In this document: one piece after another, positions 24,040-32,931 of the stretch
Numbering within the stretch: the stretch's first letter is position 1
How the letters are laid out: each line of letters opens with the position of its first letter
Assembly (NCBI GenBank): GCA_002345675.1
Contig: DDWL01000037.1
Location: forward strand, 116,947-180,946
Source: Bacteroidales bacterium UBA2287
GTDB lineage: Bacteria; Bacteroidota; Bacteroidia; Bacteroidales; Tenuifilaceae
DNA length: 64,000 nt
Direction of reading: 5' to 3'
Notes under the pieces: model-generated
Told to the model about the DNA's origin: nothing
Database searches by the model: none
What the model saw: only the letters and a program-made list of their open reading frames with translations
Position numbers and translations under genes: made by a program

Positions 24040-24135
24040 GAGTTTTATAAGAACATTTCCCCTTTTTTGGTGTTTATCCTTATTGTCGGTAAATTTGATG
24101 TTTAATTCCGAATTGAAGTTGATTTACTGTTTTTA

Positions 24136-24205
24136 ACTCCAGCGGAGTTAAATGTGTATAGCAACCATTTTAGTTAACGCCCAACCCCAGTGGGGTTGAA
24201 TTTAT
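24136..24205. repeat. palindromic intergenic element upstream of znuA
   Basis: aactccagcggagtt and caaccccagtggggttg are two small palindromes about 45 nt apart, separated by tgtgtatagcaacc. The arrangement resembles the dispersed palindromic elements elsewhere in this window, but only one copy of this type is present. A short stem this close to the start could also affect the message. Confidence 0.5.
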
Positions 24206-24216
24206 GTCGAAAAAAT

Positions 24217-25098
24217 ATGTACAAAAAACTAGCTTTAGCAATTACAACACTTTCTTTGCTTTTTGTTTTTTCCTGCGGAAACAAAACCGAGGTAAACAAA
24301 AATTTGGTTTACGTAAGCATTGAACCACAAAAATATATTGTCGACCGAATTGTCGATACACTTCTAAGGGTTGAAGTTCTTTTGCCCCAAGGTGCAAATC
24401 ACGAAACCTTCGAACCCACTGCAAAGCAGTTAAGAGCACTAAGCAGCAGTTCACTTTATTTGTCCATTGGGCTGCTCGACTTTGAACGTTCGCTTCTCGA
24501 TAAACTTAAAAGCCAGAATACGGCGACTGAATTCGTTAACCTTTCGGAAGGTTTGAACTTGCTCGAGGGTGCTTGCAGTCATGGTCACAACCATTCGCAT
24601 TCCCACGGAATCGACCCACATGTTTGGCTTTCGGCAGTTGAAATGGCTAAAATGACTCGAACAATTCAGCAAAATCTAAGCGAGAAGTACCCTCAGTACG
24701 ATTCGGTTTTTACAGCAAATTCATCAACTCTTTTAATTGAAATAGACAGTTTGCATAGGTTTATGCAGAAAAGATTTGAGGCTACTTCAACCCAAAAATT
24801 TATAATTTTTCACCCTGCTTTCGCCTACTTAGCAAGGGATTATGGCATTGAGCAGCTTGCTTTGGAGGAAGAGGGTAAATCGCCCTCAATTTCGCATATG
24901 AAAAACGTTTTAGCTCAGGCCAAGAGCGAAGGAATAAAAACCATTTTTATTCAAAAGGAGTTCGACACGGCAATTGCCACAGTAGCTGCAACCGATTTTG
25001 GAGGAAAAGTTGTGGTAATTAATCCCTTGGAGTATAGCTGGCTCGATAATATGTACACTATGTCCGAAATGCTTGGCAAAGCGCTTAATGGCGAATAG
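24217..25098 (+). CDS. znuA: zinc/manganese ABC transporter substrate-binding lipoprotein
   Basis: This 293-residue cluster A-I solute-binding protein delivers zinc or manganese to the ABC importer. It has a lipoprotein signal (ITTLSLLFVFSC). Metal ligands are visible: His in GANHETFEPT, a His-rich loop HGHNHSHSHG with the following DPHVW, His in FIIFHPAFAYLARDYG, and Asp in the ATDFGG segment. The His-rich loop points to zinc, but manganese cannot be excluded from sequence alone. I chose the ATG at 24217 because the signal peptide starts there. The next gene begins 3 nt after its stop, making a compact znuACB operon. Confidence 0.92.
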   Translation: MYKKLALAITTLSLLFVFSCGNKTEVNKNLVYVSIEPQKYIVDRIVDTLLRVEVLLPQGANHETFEPTAKQLRALSSSSLYLSIGLLDFERSLLDKLKSQNTATEFVNLSEGLNLLEGACSHGHNHSHSHGIDPHVWLSAVEMAKMTRTIQQNLSEKYPQYDSVFTANSSTLLIEIDSLHRFMQKRFEATSTQKFIIFHPAFAYLARDYGIEQLALEEEGKSPSISHMKNVLAQAKSEGIKTIFIQKEFDTAIATVAATDFGGKVVVINPLEYSWLDNMYTMSEMLGKALNGE

Positions 25099-25101
25099 GT
25101 T

Positions 25102-25851
25102 ATGGCGAAAATATTAGATGTTGTTTCGGCTTCGGCAGGGTATAACGGCGAGTTAATTCTTCGAGACGTAAATTTTGAGGTTTCCGACAACGATTTTATT
25201 GGCGTTATTGGCCCCAATGGCGGGGGAAAAACCACTTTTTTAAAGCTTATTCTTGGCGAAATTAAACCTTCGACTGGTGCGGTTAACTATTTTCCTAACG
25301 GTAATAGACAAACCCTTTTTGGGTATCTTCCACAGGTTACAACCATCGATAAGAGTTTTCCAATTTCTGTTCTCGATGTAGTGCTTTCGGGGCTACAGGG
25401 ACAAAAAGGACTTTCGGGTTGGCACAAATCGGCCGATATTACCACTGCAAAAAAAATTATGGAGCGTGCAGGAATTGCACACTTTGCAAACAACCCCATT
25501 GGACAACTTTCGGGAGGGCAGCTTCAGCGCACATTTCTTTGCAGAGCGCTAATTTCAAATCCACGCCTACTCATTCTCGACGAGCCAAATACGTTTGTCG
25601 ACAATAAGTTCGAAAAGGAACTTTACGCCCTACTTCAGGAACTAAACAGGGAAATGGCCATAATTATGGTTTCGCACGATTTGGGAACAATAACAACTCA
25701 TGTAAAAACCATTGCCTGCATTAATAGGCATTTGCATTACCATCCGTCGAACCGAATTACTTCGGAGCAGCTAGCATCGTACGACTGCCCAATTCAAATA
25801 ATTGCACACGGACCAGTGCCTCACACCATTCTTCACGAACATCATGATTAG
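25102..25851 (+). CDS. znuC: zinc/manganese ABC transporter ATP-binding protein
   Basis: This 249-residue ATPase powers metal import. The Walker A motif is GPNGGGKTT, the ABC signature is LSGGQLQR, Walker B is LLILDEPN, and the switch His lies in MVSHDLGTI. The Q-loop is in GYLPQV. It is encoded between the binding protein and the permease, 3 nt after the former and overlapping the latter by 8 nt, so all three are one message. Confidence 0.95.
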   Translation: MAKILDVVSASAGYNGELILRDVNFEVSDNDFIGVIGPNGGGKTTFLKLILGEIKPSTGAVNYFPNGNRQTLFGYLPQVTTIDKSFPISVLDVVLSGLQGQKGLSGWHKSADITTAKKIMERAGIAHFANNPIGQLSGGQLQRTFLCRALISNPRLLILDEPNTFVDNKFEKELYALLQELNREMAIIMVSHDLGTITTHVKTIACINRHLHYHPSNRITSEQLASYDCPIQIIAHGPVPHTILHEHHD

Positions 25852-26680
25852 TTTTATTGTCGATTTCTTTAGCTACAGTTTCACTGTAAATGCGCTGATT
25901 GCATCGCTGCTCATTTCAATTGCTGCAGGAATGGTTGGGGCGTACATTGTGGCTCGCCGACTCGTTTTTTTAAGCGGTGGAATTACCCATGCTTCGTTTG
26001 GTGGAGTTGGTATTGCTTTCTACTTGGGTGTTAACCCAATACTTGGCGCAGCAGTATTTGCCGTGCTTTCGGCATTTGGGGTTGAACTGCTAACTGGCCG
26101 CTTAAAAGTTCGCGAGGATTCGTCAATTGGTATACTTTGGTCGCTTGGTATGGCAGTTGGAATATTCTTCGTATTTCTTACGCCGGGGTACGCTCCAAAC
26201 CTTATGAGTTTTATGTTTGGTTCCATTTTAACCATTTCGGAATCCGATATCTGGATGATATTTGGGTTAACAGTTGTAATGGCAATTTTCTTTATAATTT
26301 TCTATAGGGCAATTCTTTACCTATCGTTCGACCCTTCGTTTGCTCGCACGCAGGGGGTTCCTGTTGAACTGTTCTCGTATATTTTAATGGGATTTATGGC
26401 GCTTACCATTGTGCTTAGCATAAGGCTCGTTGGAATAATACTTCTGCTTTCGTTACTAACCATTCCGCCGTCGATTGTAAATACTTTTACAAAACGATTC
26501 TCGAGTATTATTCTTTGGTCAATGCTTGTTGCGTTTACAGGTTGCCTTGGTGGCTTGGTGGTTTCGTACACATTAAATGTGCCCTCGGGGGCAACAATTA
26601 TTCTAATACTTATAATAATGTTTATTTTTGCTAAGGTCTACCGGTACATTTCAGTTTTTTTAAAACAAAGCAAGGCTTAG
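25844..26680 (+). CDS. znuB: zinc/manganese ABC transporter permease
   Basis: This 279-residue integral membrane protein of the ABC-3 family has about eight hydrophobic helices, including the conserved VARRLVFLSGGITHASFGGVG segment that couples to the ATPase and the ILLLSLLTIPP segment typical of the family. I chose the ATG at 25844, which overlaps the ATPase stop by 8 nt; the frame upstream lies inside the ATPase gene. It should pass zinc or manganese across the inner membrane. Confidence 0.94.
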   Translation: MISFIVDFFSYSFTVNALIASLLISIAAGMVGAYIVARRLVFLSGGITHASFGGVGIAFYLGVNPILGAAVFAVLSAFGVELLTGRLKVREDSSIGILWSLGMAVGIFFVFLTPGYAPNLMSFMFGSILTISESDIWMIFGLTVVMAIFFIIFYRAILYLSFDPSFARTQGVPVELFSYILMGFMALTIVLSIRLVGIILLLSLLTIPPSIVNTFTKRFSSIILWSMLVAFTGCLGGLVVSYTLNVPSGATIILILIIMFIFAKVYRYISVFLKQSKA

Positions 26681-26715
26681 GAATTAAAACGACAAACCAA
26701 ATAATTCGACATAAA

Positions 26716-28104
26716 ATGAACTTCGATTTAATAGTTATAGGTAGCGGTCCTGGAGGGTACGTTGCTGCCATTCGTGCAAGCCAATTAGGAATGAAGGTTG
26801 GCGTAGTTGAAAAGGAAAACCTTGGCGGCATTTGCCTAAACTGGGGCTGTATTCCCACCAAAGCGCTTCTTAAAAGCGCACAGGTGTTCGAGTACGCTTC
26901 GCATGCTGCCGAGTACGGTGTAATTACTGAAGGCGTTAAGCCAAACTTCGAAAAAATGGTAGAGCGCAGTCGTGGCGTTGCCGATGGCATGAGCAAGGGA
27001 ATTCAGTTTCTTTTTAAAAAGAATAAAATTGAAGTTATTAATGGCTTTGGAATACTAAAAGGCAAAGGCGTTGTTGCTGTTACCGATGCCGAAGGCAAAG
27101 CGACAGATTACACAGCAAAGCATATAATTCTAGCTACTGGAGCTCGTTCGCGCGAGCTGCCCAATATTAAGCAGGATGGCGTAAAGGTTATTGGCTACCG
27201 CCAGGCGCTCACTTTGCCAAAACTACCACAATCGATGGTAGTTATTGGCTCGGGAGCCATTGGCAGCGAGTTTGCCTACTTTTACAATGCTATTGGCACA
27301 AAGGTTACCCTTGTGGAGTTTATGCCAAATGTTCTTCCCATTGAGGACGAAGAGGTTTCGAAAACCATTGAGCGCTCCTTTAAAAAGGCTGGAATTAAGG
27401 TTATGACCAGTTCAACAGTCGAAGCAGTCGATACAAAAGGCGAATTGTGCAAGGTTACCATAAAAACGCCTAAAGCCGAAGAGGTTGTTGAAGCCGAAGT
27501 AGTTCTGTCGGCTGTTGGCGTTACGCCAAACCTCGAGGGTATTGGTCTCGAAGAGCTTGGGGTTACCATTGAAAAGGGTAAAGTTAAGGTCGACGATTTC
27601 TATCGTACAAATGTTGAAGGTGTTTACGCCATTGGAGATATTGTTCACGGTCCTGCTCTGGCACACGTTGCTTCGGCCGAAGGAATTACCTGTGTTGAGA
27701 AGATTGCTGGAATGGATGTTCACCCGGTGAACTATAAGAATATTCCGGGTTGTACCTACACTTCGCCCGAGGTTTCGTCGGTTGGACTAACCGAAAAGGC
27801 TGCTGTTGAGGCTGGCTACGAGGTTAAGGTGGGCAAATTTCCATTTACCGCCTCGGGAAAAGCAAGCGCCGCTGGCGCTAAGGATGGCTTTGTGAAGCTC
27901 GTTTTCGATGCCAAGTACGGCGAACTTTTGGGAGCACACATGGTTGGCGCCAACGTAACCGAAATGATTGCCGAACTAGTTGTTGCCCGAAACTTAGAAA
28001 CCACTGGCCACGAATTAATAAAGAGCATTCACCCACACCCAACCATGAGCGAAGCCATTATGGAAGCCGCTGCTGCTGCCTATGGCGAAGTGATACATAT
28101 GTAG
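26716..28104 (+). CDS. lpdA: dihydrolipoyl dehydrogenase (E3)
   Basis: This 462-residue flavoprotein reoxidises dihydrolipoamide with NAD+ for 2-oxo-acid dehydrogenase or glycine-cleavage complexes. Seen are the FAD dinucleotide loop (VIGSGPGGYVAAI), the redox-active disulfide in GGICLNWGCIPTKALL, the NAD loop (VVIGSGAIGSEFAY), the second FAD motif ending in YAIGDI, and the catalytic His-Glu pair in IHPHPTMSEAIMEAA. No other complex subunit is encoded nearby, so it probably serves several complexes. A strong terminator closes it. Confidence 0.97.
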   Translation: MNFDLIVIGSGPGGYVAAIRASQLGMKVGVVEKENLGGICLNWGCIPTKALLKSAQVFEYASHAAEYGVITEGVKPNFEKMVERSRGVADGMSKGIQFLFKKNKIEVINGFGILKGKGVVAVTDAEGKATDYTAKHIILATGARSRELPNIKQDGVKVIGYRQALTLPKLPQSMVVIGSGAIGSEFAYFYNAIGTKVTLVEFMPNVLPIEDEEVSKTIERSFKKAGIKVMTSSTVEAVDTKGELCKVTIKTPKAEEVVEAEVVLSAVGVTPNLEGIGLEELGVTIEKGKVKVDDFYRTNVEGVYAIGDIVHGPALAHVASAEGITCVEKIAGMDVHPVNYKNIPGCTYTSPEVSSVGLTEKAAVEAGYEVKVGKFPFTASGKASAAGAKDGFVKLVFDAKYGELLGAHMVGANVTEMIAELVVARNLETTGHELIKSIHPHPTMSEAIMEAAAAAYGEVIHM

Positions 28105-28122
28105 AGGTACATTTTAATACAT

Positions 28123-28159
28123 TAAAGCCCTGTTCTTTTTTAAGAGGCAGGGCTTTTTT
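28123..28159 (+). terminator. intrinsic terminator after lpdA
   Basis: aaagccctg pairs with cagggcttt around a loop of about 15 nt containing a T run, followed by a run of T. Confidence 0.88.
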
Positions 28160-28253
28160 AATTGGATTAAAAAACCTAGCTTCATATTTTATAACATAAT
28201 CAATTTATTTATTCGAATGGAATATAAAAGTAACTTCGCAAAATTTTAATTAC

Positions 28254-30128
28254 ATGAAAACGAGATTTTTTGTAATTCTTTTTGCAGCTCTGGCTGTGCT
28301 AAACTCATGCGAATGGGAGCCAATGGGGGTTTATAATAATGAGGTTGATTTAAATGTTACTCCACCAGAAATTGAAATAATTGATTTAGATCTTTTATTA
28401 GAAGAGGATACTGTTGATATCTATTATCGGGATTTATACTTCAATTTTAAAAGTACAAATCAAAAAATTCAATGGATCAATTTTTACATGGATGGCTCAC
28501 TAATTGGAACCGTGAATAATTTAAATGGAGTTTTTAGATTGGAGGCTAATAATTTATTTATAGGTTACCACACACTTAGAATTGAACTTTTCACACATTC
28601 GGGCACGGGAAGCATTGCTGATCAAGTAGGAGTAGAGGGTTACTTGTTTTCTTCGAAGGAGTGGACTGTAAAGGTTCATAATAATCAATCGTATAAAGTA
28701 ACTTCAACAGTATCGGATGGTTTTTTAAAACTTAGATTTCAAAATGAAAGTAGTAGCCAATATGCAATATTTCGATCAGGGATAGAAATTGGAAAGACGA
28801 CTAACAATTGGTTTGTTGATAAAAGTTATGTTGGCGAGGGGGCTCAATATTCGGTTTATACAGTTAGTAGTTCGGGTACACTTTCAAGTTTTGGTAATGT
28901 TACTGTTCCTAAAATAATGCCTACTCTTAAATTTGACTCGGATAAGAGTAATAACTATTTTTTAAAATGGGATAAACCTCGCTACTATGCCGCCATAGAT
29001 ACGGTTTTGCTAATTGGAAGGTCTCAATATTCATATAATATAAATTATGTTTATAAAATTTCTAATCCTGAACAAACTAGTTGCCAGATTTACGAGCCAT
29101 TTGGTACCTTTAAAAGTTATTGGATAGTAGTAAAGCCAAAGTATCCAATATCAACTTATACTTACTCTACCTCTCCAAATCAAAATTATTCTTCAAATAT
29201 TCTAGAATGTAAGGTAGGTAATCCCTCTCCAATATTCATAAGTTTTTATGGGATAAGCAGTACCGAGTTTGTTTATCATGCAAATAAATATGATTATAAT
29301 GGTTATTCTGAAAACGATTCAATTTTTAGGTATTCAGTTATAGACAATGGAATTGTTGATAGATTTCGTTATGGCTTTGGTAATCCATCATCTGGAAATA
29401 ATTTAGAAAACGTAAATTTGTCCCCAGAGGGTAGCTATTTAGTTGCGAGAATAGGGGCTACTAAAAATGTTTTTGTTTCGTCGGGGTTTAATTTTACCAA
29501 TTACAAAATAGTTGACATTAGTGGCTTGTTAACAAATAGTTTAAGTTTTAAAGTATGTATGTCAAATATTGGTACTGGATTAGTATATGGAAACTATAGC
29601 AAAAAATATATTTACGATTTTGAAAATGAAGTAGTTATTGGCAGCGTTAATTTTAGTTCGGATTATAGTAGATACAATATTTCTCCTGATGGGAAGTATT
29701 TTTTCCTGTCGAATGGAAACGACTTAGAACTCTATAGTATTGATAATAATACAATATCTTTAATTGCAAATGTTGGATATGGGAATCCCTTAGATAATGA
29801 TTACTTTGCGTTTTTCTCAAACCAAGCCAACAAAGCAATTGGGTGGAACAAAACAACAAAAGTTTTTAATATTTTAAAATTGCCAGAACTTGAAGTTCAA
29901 AGTACTTTTTTGGTTAATGAAGATGAAATACTTGATATTGATTTTAGGAACAATCAAATTTTATCGTTTTCTCCAAATTTACTTGTTGTAAGGAGTTTAA
30001 TTAATGGTTCAATACAATATGAAGTACCATTTGGGTATAGCTACTATTGGCATAACAAGTGTTATATTCACGGAAACTCAATATTTTACGAAAATGGTTT
30101 AAGATATTACTTAAATTCAAACAAGTAA
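28254..30128 (+). CDS. AT-rich exported lipoprotein of unknown function, probably beta-rich
   Basis: This 624-residue protein has a lipoprotein signal (FFVILFAALAVLNSC). Residues about 45-150 look like an Ig-like domain (IQWINFYMDGSLIGTVNNL, LFIGYHTLRIELFTHSG). The rest has repeated beta-strand pairs of the propeller or fibronectin kind (LKWDKPRYYAAIDTVLLIG; LSPEGSYLVARIGATKNVF; ISPDGKYFFLSNGNDLELYSID), and the xxPDGKYFxxS pattern suggests WD40 or TolB-like blades in the second half. No named family is certain. The gene is notably richer in A and T than its left neighbour, with many aat, tat and aaa codons, which may point to a different origin. A barrel-like gene follows 25 nt downstream. 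Confidence 0.8.
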   Translation: MKTRFFVILFAALAVLNSCEWEPMGVYNNEVDLNVTPPEIEIIDLDLLLEEDTVDIYYRDLYFNFKSTNQKIQWINFYMDGSLIGTVNNLNGVFRLEANNLFIGYHTLRIELFTHSGTGSIADQVGVEGYLFSSKEWTVKVHNNQSYKVTSTVSDGFLKLRFQNESSSQYAIFRSGIEIGKTTNNWFVDKSYVGEGAQYSVYTVSSSGTLSSFGNVTVPKIMPTLKFDSDKSNNYFLKWDKPRYYAAIDTVLLIGRSQYSYNINYVYKISNPEQTSCQIYEPFGTFKSYWIVVKPKYPISTYTYSTSPNQNYSSNILECKVGNPSPIFISFYGISSTEFVYHANKYDYNGYSENDSIFRYSVIDNGIVDRFRYGFGNPSSGNNLENVNLSPEGSYLVARIGATKNVFVSSGFNFTNYKIVDISGLLTNSLSFKVCMSNIGTGLVYGNYSKKYIYDFENEVVIGSVNFSSDYSRYNISPDGKYFFLSNGNDLELYSIDNNTISLIANVGYGNPLDNDYFAFFSNQANKAIGWNKTTKVFNILKLPELEVQSTFLVNEDEILDIDFRNNQILSFSPNLLVVRSLINGSIQYEVPFGYSYYWHNKCYIHGNSIFYENGLRYYLNSNK

Positions 30129-30153
30129 TTTTTCGAATGTTAAATTATTATTT

Positions 30154-30852
30154 ATGAAATACACTTTATTAATTACCCTTTTCTTCTTTTTACAAAATGT
30201 TTCTCTTTCTCAAGATGTAAAATTGGGTTTTCAATCGGGAATTGGGAAATATGACATGGAAGGCTTGAAAAAGTTAAATTCCGATGTTGCATTTAATCTG
30301 CCTTTTAATGTGAAAACAATTGATAACTACCCTAACTATTTTTTTTATAAGCCAAAAGTAGAATTATCATACAATGTACTTAGTTTTGGTTGTATCCTTG
30401 CATATTATTCAACGGGCTCGAGGCTTTCAGTAAAAGATTATTCTGGCGAATATCTCTTTGATTCAAAAATTAAAGCATGGGCGCCAGGTATATATTTAAA
30501 TTTAAGATTATCTCCTGAAGGTAAGAGTTATTTAATTTCATTATATTCAGAAATAGGAAAAATGTACACTACCCTTATTCTGAAAGAATATTTTAAATTT
30601 GATAATATTGAAGAAATAAACACAAAAGAGTTTTTTACTTCCACAAATTATTTCTTTGAACCTGGAATTAAATGTAGTTATAGATACAAGAGTTTAGGCG
30701 TTGAATTAAGTGTTGGAAATTTTATTCAATTTGGGAGTGGAATATTTGAGTCAACTGATGGTGTATTTATTATAAATTCAGGCAAAGAACTTCAACCCGA
30801 GTGGGATGGTTTTAGAGTTGGGTTAACGTTATTTCTTATATCACCATGGTAG
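30154..30852 (+). CDS. exported beta-barrel-like protein of unknown function
   Basis: This 232-residue protein has a signal peptide (LLITLFFFLQNVSLSQ). The mature part alternates aromatic strands and turns (LGFQSGIGKYDM, PKVELSYNVLSFGCILAYYS, GIYLNLRLSPEGKSYLISLYSEIGKMY, FEPGIKCSYRYKSLGVELSVG, FRVGLTLFLIS), consistent with an outer-membrane barrel. It follows the lipoprotein gene by 25 nt and shares its AT-rich base use, so the two probably make a surface lipoprotein and its membrane partner. Neither can be assigned to a family. Confidence 0.75.
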   Translation: MKYTLLITLFFFLQNVSLSQDVKLGFQSGIGKYDMEGLKKLNSDVAFNLPFNVKTIDNYPNYFFYKPKVELSYNVLSFGCILAYYSTGSRLSVKDYSGEYLFDSKIKAWAPGIYLNLRLSPEGKSYLISLYSEIGKMYTTLILKEYFKFDNIEEINTKEFFTSTNYFFEPGIKCSYRYKSLGVELSVGNFIQFGSGIFESTDGVFIINSGKELQPEWDGFRVGLTLFLISPW

Positions 30853-30886
30853 CTATATTGTTGTATAATATTCAATAGCGATTCCT

Positions 30887-30923
30887 AAAAAAGGGACTAA
30901 CAGTTTTCTGCTAATCCCTTTTC
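30887..30923. terminator. bidirectional terminator between convergent genes
   Basis: aaaaggga and cag pair with ctg and tccctttt around a TTTT loop. It lies between the convergent ends at 30852 and 30972 and can serve both strands. Confidence 0.82.
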
Positions 30924-30971
30924 CTTTTTATAAAATATCTTGTACCTCTTCGGTTTTTCTATAATTTAAGT

Positions 30972-32885
30972 CTATTCTTCTACTAGCACTATTGCCTGGT
31001 TATCGAGTTTTGATGCTGCGTTTATAAAATCGACAAAGTTGTTATAGTCCTTTGCTGGAAATCTGTTTTTATATCGAGTGTACTCTTTTCGGCAAATTAA
31101 TTTACCTTGATCAATGGTGTACGACGCTATAAAACTTCCATAAGGGCTTGTATTGTTGGCATCCTTTGGCATTGCTTCAACTTTATAGCCACGGGGTAAA
31201 TGGTAAACAATAGAGTCGATATGCCTGTAAGTTTGTTTAAGTATAAGGTTGCTTAATCGTTCCTTGCTTTTTATAGTAGGCGAGGGGGCAAGATTAAATA
31301 CGTTAAGTTTTAGGAAAAGCCTTTTGCCTGTTTTAGGTGCAATGCTGTTTAAGGTGAAGTTTATTTTCTCCGAGGCAAAAAGGGCGCTATCTTCCTCGAG
31401 AAAATAGCTGAAATTGTCGATTGTGAAATTAGGAATTCGATACTTTTTGTTAATAATTTCAAGTTGCTCTTTTTTGCTAACCCATATCTCTGGCATAAGG
31501 TTTTCCATCTCCCCGCCCTTGCACAAGGTCGTCAATTCGCCTTTGGCATTGCCATTCGAATCAATTATAAATTCACCTGTTCTATACTGCGTGTTGATTG
31601 CTATTCCTAGGTTTGGGATTGTCCTAAGAATTCCTCCATTCTCGGTAACTACAAGCACATTTTTCCCTTGATGGTCGTGCGAAAGATAGCCAAAAGGATC
31701 TCTCTGACTGGTACATTCAAGCCAAATGGTGTCGCTTTTGTCTGGAACCATAAGAATAACATGGTCGGTTTGGCTGGGGCTAGGAAAATCCTTATGGGTT
31801 AGGCTCATTCGACTAATGCCAATTTCGGTATAAAATGCTTTAATGCCAACTTCTTCGAGCAGAGCCTTTGTATAGTTCGAAAGCGCCTTACAATCGCCAT
31901 AACCAAACTTTTCAACATCCGATGCAGGAAAGGGCTGAAAACCACCAAGCCCAAGTTGTATGCTTACGTAGCGGGTTTGCGATTGCATGTATTTGTAAAT
32001 TATTTTAACTTTTTCCCTATCGGTCTTTGCTGAACTTGTTAGGGCAATCAGCTTGTTTTTTAAATTATCGGAAATTATATTTCTTCCAGTTAAAAGACTA
32101 TAAGACCATAACCCATATGTCTCCCAAGACGTGAAACATCCCTTGCTACCATGAAATGAAAAGCAATTAGGCACAAACATTACATATGGTGTGTACTCGT
32201 ATATACTCGATGAATAGTACTCGCTCTGAATGGGTTTAGTGTTCGAAATTTCCCATTTTATGTTAGTGCTTCCATTTTCAGCTTTACTAATGCTAGGACT
32301 AGGTAAATTGAAGTACTTGTAATTTATAGGATTTGAATCTGGGAAAGTGACACTAATCGAAGCATTTAAAATTCCAACCCTGTAATCGTCGATAGGAAGC
32401 CAAATTGGCAACGAGATGAATTCATTGTAAACTTGCTCGTATTCGTATTCCACAGTGTAAGGATAGGTTGGATGATGAATTTCAATAACTTTCGCCCTGT
32501 AGTCGTCAAATAACGAAGAGGTCGAGGTCATGCTAACATCGCTAAAATCTTTTTCCTTTAACGTCCTTACTTTCTTTCCGTTAGCATCGTACAAAGTTCC
32601 TTTTATACCCTTAATGGGAGTATTGCTTTGGTAGTAAAGTTTTAAATTGCCAAAAGAACTGCCATTGTTGTTTAAAATTTTAACTACTTGGTGATAGGTT
32701 ATCACCGCTTTATTTCCCAATACCATTATAGTTCTGTCTCTATTTAAGTAAACAGCATCACAACCTTTAAGTAATGAATCGGGAATTTGGGTTAAGCTAT
32801 TTGCAATACCTGTATTAAAAGAAACAGTAAGCAGTAATAATAAAACGTTTATGAATAAGAAAATTTGGAATGGAATCCTATGCAT
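30972..32885 (-). CDS. exported DUF3857 protein with transglutaminase-like domain
   Basis: This 637-residue protein has an N-terminal hydrophobic signal (IFLFINVLLLLLTVSF). Residues about 55-215 match the DUF3857 layout (VITYHQVVKILNNNG, YTVEYEYEQVYNEFI, LPIDDYRVGILNASISV). The transglutaminase-like core keeps the candidate nucleophile Cys332 in GYGDCKALSNY and His375 in QTDHVILM, but the third position is Glu390 in WLECTSQ where Asp is usual. A C-terminal DUF3858-like region follows. Function is unknown; many such proteins are periplasmic or surface-exposed. It is encoded 46 nt after a second DUF3857 gene in which the Cys is replaced, so the two probably form a pair. Confidence 0.88.
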   Translation of the reverse strand: MHRIPFQIFLFINVLLLLLTVSFNTGIANSLTQIPDSLLKGCDAVYLNRDRTIMVLGNKAVITYHQVVKILNNNGSSFGNLKLYYQSNTPIKGIKGTLYDANGKKVRTLKEKDFSDVSMTSTSSLFDDYRAKVIEIHHPTYPYTVEYEYEQVYNEFISLPIWLPIDDYRVGILNASISVTFPDSNPINYKYFNLPSPSISKAENGSTNIKWEISNTKPIQSEYYSSSIYEYTPYVMFVPNCFSFHGSKGCFTSWETYGLWSYSLLTGRNIISDNLKNKLIALTSSAKTDREKVKIIYKYMQSQTRYVSIQLGLGGFQPFPASDVEKFGYGDCKALSNYTKALLEEVGIKAFYTEIGISRMSLTHKDFPSPSQTDHVILMVPDKSDTIWLECTSQRDPFGYLSHDHQGKNVLVVTENGGILRTIPNLGIAINTQYRTGEFIIDSNGNAKGELTTLCKGGEMENLMPEIWVSKKEQLEIINKKYRIPNFTIDNFSYFLEEDSALFASEKINFTLNSIAPKTGKRLFLKLNVFNLAPSPTIKSKERLSNLILKQTYRHIDSIVYHLPRGYKVEAMPKDANNTSPYGSFIASYTIDQGKLICRKEYTRYKNRFPAKDYNNFVDFINAASKLDNQAIVLVEE

Positions 32886-32931
32886 TTATTTATTTGTTAG
32901 CCTTAATTGTTAAGTTTTGTTCGAAGTTTGT

